Assembly (NCBI GenBank): GCA_009761415.1
Contig: QUOL01000018.1
Span: forward strand, 496,001-560,000
Reading direction: 5' to 3'
Length of the DNA: 64,000 nt
Source of the DNA: Sarcomyxa edulis
Taxonomy: Eukaryota; Basidiomycota; Agaricomycetes; Agaricales; Mycenaceae
The first letter of the stretch is position 1. Every line of letters starts with the position of its first letter. Position numbers and translations under genes: made by a program. The notes below the pieces were generated by a model. It was not told the DNA's origin. It did no database searches and saw only the letters and a list, made by a program, of their open reading frames with translations. Positions 57,627 to 64,000 of the stretch are shown here, piece after piece.

Positions 57627-60600
57627 CTATGTTCCCCCTAGTGAAGGCCATTTCATGTAGTCTGACCATGCGTGTGCTATAGTGGGTTTGAAATGAACCA
57701 AGATCCTGCATATCACGAAAAATTGAGCAGCTTACCGGTAAATTAGTTTGTACCCCAGGAGAAGGAGGATGAAGAGTGGCTAGAGCAGAGCAATTGAATT
57801 GAATCAGACAGGTAGTGAACTGAAGCCATTGATAGACCTACTATGGCAAGGTAGGATGACACGAACAGCGGCACCCAGTCACCGATATCTTTATCTGGAG
57901 TGACTGGGAGATCTCCAGGTTCAGCCGCTGGAAACAAATGATACGTGAGCTGGAGTGTTGATTCAGCGATAGAAAGTGAACATATTTCGGACTTACCCAT
58001 TCTCCAAGGCCCCGGCCTCGTAAATACAAACCAACCGTTGAAAAGAACGACTAGGACACACATAATGAAGGCATATATCGCAGCCTAGAATAATTGCAAA
58101 ATCAAGTATGAACGCGCGTATAGACTATAGAGGTGAAACTAAACTAAATACGCACATAGGGTTGTGTCCAATTTCTGTTATTGTACAGATGTTGTTGGTT
58201 TTCTTTCTTGAAATTAGGATTCTGACGCTCAGCGTATTTTGTCCCTTGGTACCACCTCCGAAAATGTTAATGAATGGTTAAGTTCCAGGATGACGAGAAC
58301 AGTACTAGTATCGGTTCCTACCTGAGATAAGTATACAGCATCCCAATCCATGCGAGGAGTGCCGCTGTACTGTTCATAGACGAGAGCCAATGAAAAGCCT
58401 AAGTAGTCAAGGACATCAGTGGGTGTTTGGATGCCAACATGATAGGGATCGAGATGAACTCGAACGAACTTCTTCAGCGTCCGAAGCTGCCATGAAAGCA
58501 AGCAACGCAAAACATGCCGCAACGAAAACGCCGACCCAAGGGACTACAGTCGTTTTTCCACTGTTGCTATACAGCTGACCGCAGAATCTCGGAGCGTGTT
58601 GACGACGAGCGAGAAAGAAGAGAAAACGGCTGGAGATGTAGACTAAAAGGGACTCAATAACGTGCGCTGCATCACAAAAAAGTTTGTGAGACATAAGTAT
58701 TCACCATCAGACGTAGCTGCACTGAACGCAGAAAGGACGAACGCGCCAGTAGCCACTTTATCGAGGTGAGGAACTGCTGATTGTTGCAGAGCAATGACGA
58801 ATGGCGAGGTCATGACCATTTGACTACCAGGATTGCTGGTCCGAGTTGACATGCCCATTATGAGCTGTTTAGAGTCGGAGGGTACTAATAGCCCAGCAAC
58901 AAAGACGGCTCCGAGGTAGAATAGTGTGCTGTAAGAATGAGAGAAGTTGAGATGGATATGGTTTCGCGGGTGTGATGATAACTATTGACGAGAACGTACA
59001 TTCTTATCCATACGCGATTGACGGCACGGGGGATATTCTGGAATCAGATCGTAAAACGTGGAACGAGCCAGACTGATGAAAGAAAAGAAAACGAGGCTTG
59101 GTTGGATTTTGAACCTGGTAGAGACAATGAGAAATGGAGGATAAAGACATAAATTTCAGAGAAACCTCACCTCTCCGCTAGCGATACCCGGTACCTCAGT
59201 CCCAAAGAAGGCGAATACCGCCTAAGTATAAGCCATGCGTGAGTGAGCCTATAGATACCACGACCGATATATACGAACTGGACAAAGCAAAGCACAAACA
59301 AACCTGATTCATGGAAGACCAAACACCCAGAAATCTTGCAAAAGCACCGCTACCTCTGTACGGCAGAAACGCTGCGGGGTGCTTGAAGTTCTTGAAGCCT
59401 ATTGGCCTGGATATAAACCTCTTGATGAGTGTACTATGTCTGGAGATACAGATACGAAAAGATCTGAATGACCGAACCCTTCTCCCCTGGGACCAGTAAT
59501 ATCCAGCACGATACCCGAGATGATGAGGCCGATTATCGTGATGATCTTGATACAACTGAATATGAATTCAGCTTCTCCGTATACTTTGGACCCGAAGCAA
59601 TTGATTCCGATCGCGAGAACGAGCTACATGCCAAACGTGAATTGGGTGATTGTCAGTACATACGCAGGGGGACGAGCTTTAGACTCAGTCAGATTCACCA
59701 GAACAGAGATTGCTGCAAGATCATATTCCCTTGATCAATGATATCACCGTCAGTCAGTCAGTCGTGGTGTATCTGTAAGTTAAGGACTGCATGCCAGTGG
59801 CGTCCTCCCTTGAGCTTACTTACTTGATTCTAGACAAAGTGGCGTTTGGGAAAAACCCTCCGAAGAGGATGGCTGCAGCGCTGAGTTCCGTTGGTAATAT
59901 GATGGTCCTGTAATATATAAGTATATTGCGATATTGCGGTGGTCATGAGTATATCAGTTGAAGTTGAACGTCATGCAAGGATTGATGTTTACCAGTTATA
60001 CCAGGCGTTCCAGCCTGATTAGAGTATAAGTACGTGTCAGTAACTATACCGCAGATTATTTTTATTTTCTACACCCACCGAGTGCAAAGCCTAAAGCAGG
60101 GTCCACGTAGACGTCCGCTAGCCCAACAGGACCACCAACGTTCGGGCTGTTGAATACATATGTATCGTCAAGTTTGGTCTAATATACCAATTCAAAGTTA
60201 ATGATAACAGCGACTTACAGAAATGCGACCATTTCGCCGATAGAGATGACCTAGGAATGCTTGACACCAGTCTCCCCCGAAGACGAAGAAGTCACTAGTA
60301 CTTACCACGGCCCATACCACTGTGCCTGTAATAGCGTATCCCTGGTGTCGTGTCGGGTTAAGAACGCATTTCTGATTCCATAGAAGATATTATACCCACG
60401 AGAAGAGTGCCACCAGGTCCGGCATGACGCAAGGCTATGTATGAATGCGATACAAAAACAAAAATCAACGGACACTTTTCTCTTTTCTCTAATCAAGTCT
60501 GGAAGAAGAATCCGTACCTGTGGCAGTCCCAATGTAAAGCCCAGTGCTGTGAATCAGGAAGACGGGCTGATAAGATGTCGATGTCGTCTAACGGAAAAGA

Positions 60601-61172
60601 AATGTGATCTTGTCTTACCCGATAACTCCACCAATGGATATCACGCTGACTTGTACGGGATACTCAGCGCCTTGATCATTCAAAATGTACAAAATGAACT
60701 CACTATGTCTAGAAGATGAGTCGTTCTACCTTGTCAGTGGGCTCCTGTAAGTACATACAAGAAGGAACTACTTGCCTACGATTTATCTGGGGAGGCAAGA
60801 TCCCAGCAATTGCACCCCACCTGCAAGGGTTAACGTTCGACAGACTGATTTTGCAAGTAAAAGTAAGCAATGAAATCGTTACCTTTCCTGCAGTGCTGCT
60901 ATCCTTGCAGTGCTACGCGCTGCTCCTTGGAAACGACGCTGAAAAGCCCTCGGAGACGATGGAGAGAGCGGTATCTGAGGAATAGACGGATCATTTGAAG
61001 GTCTAGTGTGACGTATATTGACTCTGTGTATAGGCAATCCGTCGTCGACCAGTTCGTTGCCTAGTTTTGCGAGACGAGGAGTGATGGAACTTGAAGACGT
61101 TGAGCGTGACAGGTCCTTCAAAGGTATACCGAGTCCATTCTTATCCAATTCTGAGGTATCATTACCAGTCAT
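57627..61172 (-). CDS. Amino-acid permease of the APC superfamily, many introns
   Basis: Starts at 61172 (MTGNDTSELDK) with a cytosolic Ser-rich N-terminus of about 95 residues, and ends at TAG 57627. Exons I could phase include 60546-60518, 60434-60400, 60341-60306, 60250-60219, 60146-60079, 60014-59993, 59907-59824, 57779-57736 and 57705-57627. They give the family blocks in order: SVISIGGVIGTGLYIG (helix 1), GTVVWAVVISIGEMVAFLP, DPALGFALGWNAWYNWTI, LPTELSAAAILF, GINCFGSKVYGEAEF, FLGVWSSMNQ, FFGTEVPGIASGE, NIPRAVNRVWIRM, MTSPFVIALQQSAVP and an MCVLVVLFNGWFVF helix. Fungal YAT-type permeases import amino acids by proton symport at the plasma membrane. Two stretches, about 60620-60882 and 59640-59823, resist a clean splice model, so minor damage there is possible. 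Confidence 0.82.
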
Positions 61173-61990
61173 TGTGAAGGATTAGATGTGAGGGTAAGAC
61201 GAGATAGCATTATTCGGCAGTCCTTATATTTATGTAAAGGCCAGGGCGGTTATCTAGGGAGTATCCTGATGTAGATAGCGCTGGAGATCACAGACGTCAG
61301 TATAAAGAACTGACAGCATCGACAACGTGCAGAATGATGATCAAAAAGAGCTGCAATTTTGAGCTTGAGGTTCCCGGGATCATAACAAGGGTATAATGTC
61401 GCGTTTCGAGAAGAGTCGCCGTCGAGGAGAAGGGCGATTTTGAATTTCGGTAACTTCGGGTATTGATTTGGTATTGATATCCGAGGAGGCACGTCGACGC
61501 CACCGTTCCTAGCTCTTCCTAGTAGCACCGCCACCACCACTACTTACTGAACGTCATGCACTCACGCACAGCTCTCTGCAGGATACAATCAACTGGTGCT
61601 AGTGGCCTGAAGCATGCCAAGGCCAGATGCGCCTCAGCTCTACGGTGGCGCACTGCAGTTGTCTATCTGAGTCATCCAACTTAGCAATAGCAGGTCTATC
61701 CTCAGTCGGATTAGTACTGATTTCTCCAAGTCTTCCTATGCTTGGCTGCGCGCTGATGCTAGACAGTTCTGGAAAAGGATTGTCTTCCGATACGATGGCT
61801 GTGCCATCAATTGATTTTGTTCATTTTGACAGGTCAAACCCGCTTTTGCTGCGTAGAAGAGTCACCGATACGTGTCCCCCGGGACCCTTCAGAACAAGAT
61901 CATCTGCTCTGAACTCCCGCACTATAAAAACTGCAATGCAGATAAGTTTCTTTTCCCCTCCTCTTCGAAATTTTCTTACCACTACCAGTC
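61173..61990. other. Divergent promoter region, permease and membrane-protein genes
   Basis: Short frames only. The last 120 bases before 61991 carry CTTTTCCCCTCCTCTTCG-like pyrimidine leader for the plus-strand gene, and ACTATAAAAACTG near 61920 is a plausible TATA element about 70 bp upstream of its start codon. Confidence 0.45.
61921..61928 (+). promoter_or_regulatory. Candidate TATA box
   Basis: CTATAAAA lies about 65 bp upstream of the ATG at 61991, followed by a pyrimidine-rich leader. Position and sequence fit a core promoter; no experimental support is available. Confidence 0.4.
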
Positions 61991-63677
61991 ATGTCTGAAT
62001 CCCAGTGTGCACAGTACACGTATCCAGCGAGCATGAACGACACTCTCATCAGGTTGCTCAATGACACAACTCAAAGTGTCATAAGTCTAGTTCTGCCTCC
62101 GGCGCTCGACAAAGACGCTGTTAATTCTTTGCTGAGCAACATCTATTGCGCCGGAACCACCACCGTGTGTCATGGGATCTGCTCCAATGCTGATCTTGCT
62201 GGAATCGGCGTACGCATAGCATTTTGGCTTTCTAGCACTCTTCAAGGTACTACTGTATGCTTCCATGTTATGTGATAGAGACGATTCAGGTCTAACGCGA
62301 GATATAGCTGTTCTTGTAGCTATATCCCCCGAAGATTCGATGCAAGGTGGTACGTGAGACTTCTCCTCCCATATAAATGTGATTATTTAACAATAGTGCT
62401 CCTCCAAATCAGCCTGGACGACAGCCGTATTGACGGCTTCCATCGTGATCCCGGCGATAATACAGAAAAAGAAACTGATGCTCACGCTCTATCACGCCAC
62501 GCTCGTACTCAACTTTGCCACTTTTTCGTCCCTCGTTTCCCTCGCTGTCGCACCTATGTGTACGGTCTGGCGCGAAGGGTCACAAGAAGAGGAAGCAGAG
62601 GTCGAAATCTTCGGAGAAGAGGGTCGACTTGCCGTACCAGATCTCCACGATCTTACGAATCTCCCAAGACGGAAAGTACACCGTCAACGTCTCGTCTTAT
62701 CTCTCGCCTTGCTTGCTCAGGTAAAATAAAATTGATACAACAAATTCATGATGAGAATCAATCCTTTTCTCATTGATATCGCGATTTCATTTATCCAGGT
62801 CAGCCTGCAGTGGACATGGGCCGTCATGCTCTTCACGGACACACAATACGCTCAAACAATCTGCAGCCCCGGAACCAAAGTCCTCCTATTCGGCTACCCC
62901 TTCACCGCTCGTCAAATCAACACCAACACGGGAGGCCTATTCATAATCTGGCCTATGTGGCTCTTATTCTGTATGGGAACGACGCTCGTATGGGGGACCC
63001 TTCTTGTGCTCAATAGTTCCGAGACTGTCCACCCGGTTCTGTCTCGGTCTCCATCCCGGGTCTCCACTGCCCCTCTGTCCAGCTGGTCCTGGTGGAAGGG
63101 GGGTGGGTTCCCGTTGGATCGGGGGCGCATCTTGGTGCTTGGCGGGAATATTATTGCGTTCTTGGTCGCGGCCCTATACCTAATCACGTCTGAGCTTCAG
63201 GCGCATGCGAATTGTATAAGAGGTGGGGAAAACAATATGTGGTCTTTTGGGTGAGAATGAGCCGTACCTTTTCGATGTCGTGTACTTATGCCTCTCTTCA
63301 TTAGACAGGTTGCCGCGCTCCTTCTAGCGTGAGTATCTCGTCTCAATCCACTCGCCCATCGCCCATCGTTCTGATAGCCTTGATTGGATAGATTGGCTCC
63401 AGCATGGCCCATCGCTATAGCCACTGCTAAATGGTATTCAGATTCTTCTCCAACACCAGCTATACCACTACATCATGGCGATATCACGGTCACCCCTCCG
63501 AGTCAAATTCAACAGACTCAGTCTCAGTATTTCCCAACTGTCGTCATCCGACCAGCCACGCCCCACGTCTCTGAATACGAATACCCTCATCCTCCTCTTC
63601 CTCCAGGGGCGTTGGAGCACTGGCAATATCATGATAGTCAGCCATCGTCCGAGTCGTTCAACTTGAAGGTCGGCTAA
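61991..63677 (+). CDS. Polytopic membrane protein, unknown function (455 aa)
   Basis: Exons: 61991-62246, 62308-62349, 62412-62719, 62799-63250, 63305-63328 and 63392-63677; all phases agree and the sum is 456 codons. The N-terminal 65 residues carry four cysteines (YCAGTTTVCHGIC) and look extracellular or lumenal. Hydrophobic segments follow: VRIAFWLSSTL-AVLVAI, TTAVLTASIVIPAII, NFATFSSLVSLAV, TWAVMLF, GGLFIIWPMWLLFCMG, ILVLGGNIIAFLVAALYL and VAALLLALAPAWPIAIA. The tail is soluble, Pro/Ser-rich and ends SSESFNLKVG. This resembles multi-span hypothetical proteins common in mushrooms; no transport signature is visible. The donor of exon 2 could be three bases earlier, which would drop one glycine. 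Confidence 0.8.
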
Positions 63678-64000
63678 TGTGTGAGTGAACGGCCTCGGTT
63701 TCGTTCGATGTCAGTCAATTCGGACGGTCTCTAACGATACTTACCTGGACCTCGTATAATATTATCAATGTATGTATGTATGTAGATAGCAGTACTGTAA
63801 CTTGAACATTTTGTGTAAGTTTGACCCTGCCGACTCTGCCGAGACACGCGGACTTGAAAAATCGATCGCGACGCGATGCGAGTCACGCGCACGGGACAAC
63901 ACGTACGGCCATCAGACGGGCCAGAGGTTCCCAAGTCTTGATTCTAGGAGGAAATCAGATGCAAGTCGACAATGGTCCTGTGATGTTTTCCACACTACAT
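63678..64000. other. Window end, no gene seen
   Basis: Contains a TATG microsatellite around 63769-63784 and a CG-rich run GATCGCGACGCGATGCGAGT near 63862-63881. No coding motif was found. Confidence 0.5.

Overview
The window looks like nuclear DNA of a filamentous basidiomycete, most likely an Agaricomycete mushroom. Genes are cut by many short introns (mostly 50-75 nt, GT-AG with a few GC-AG), several exons are very short, and the gene families are typical of that group: F-box/LRR-like proteins, MYND zinc-finger proteins, Zn2Cys6 regulators and locally expanded protein kinases. No CRISPR, rRNA, convincing tRNA or bacterial-type operon was seen. Exon models come from splice consensus, reading phase and comparison between paralogs inside the window; no alignment program or database was used.

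Layout. 1-7 kb: the 3' part of an F-box/LRR-like gene, a gene-poor stretch, then a 703-aa Ser/Pro-rich protein. 8-13 kb: two tandem TPR-protein genes with 13 matching exons each. 16-20 kb: a small conserved fungal protein and a MYND-finger protein. 20-34 kb: four minus-strand copies of one protein kinase gene in duplicated DNA, interleaved with SRPK-like kinase debris and a plus-strand gene whose coiled coil is encoded by a run of 15-, 18- and 27-nt exons. 34-38 kb: a VTC4-type polyphosphate polymerase. 40-47 kb: two tandem Zn2Cys6 regulators. 48-51 kb: a double-PH-domain protein and acyl-CoA-binding protein. 55-57 kb: a MITE just upstream of a frame-broken second MYND copy. 57-64 kb: an amino-acid permease and a polytopic membrane protein.

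The dominant theme is local duplication (TPR pair, kinase array, regulator pair, dispersed MYND pair), with some copies decaying. Housekeeping genes (VTC4, ACBP, double-PH, permease) are scattered between the duplicated families. VTC4 would make polyphosphate at the vacuole, ACBP would buffer acyl-CoA, and the permease would import amino acids. Nothing shows that the neighbours form one pathway. The most unusual structure is the alternating 27/15-nt phase-1 micro-exon array at 28.8-29.25 kb.
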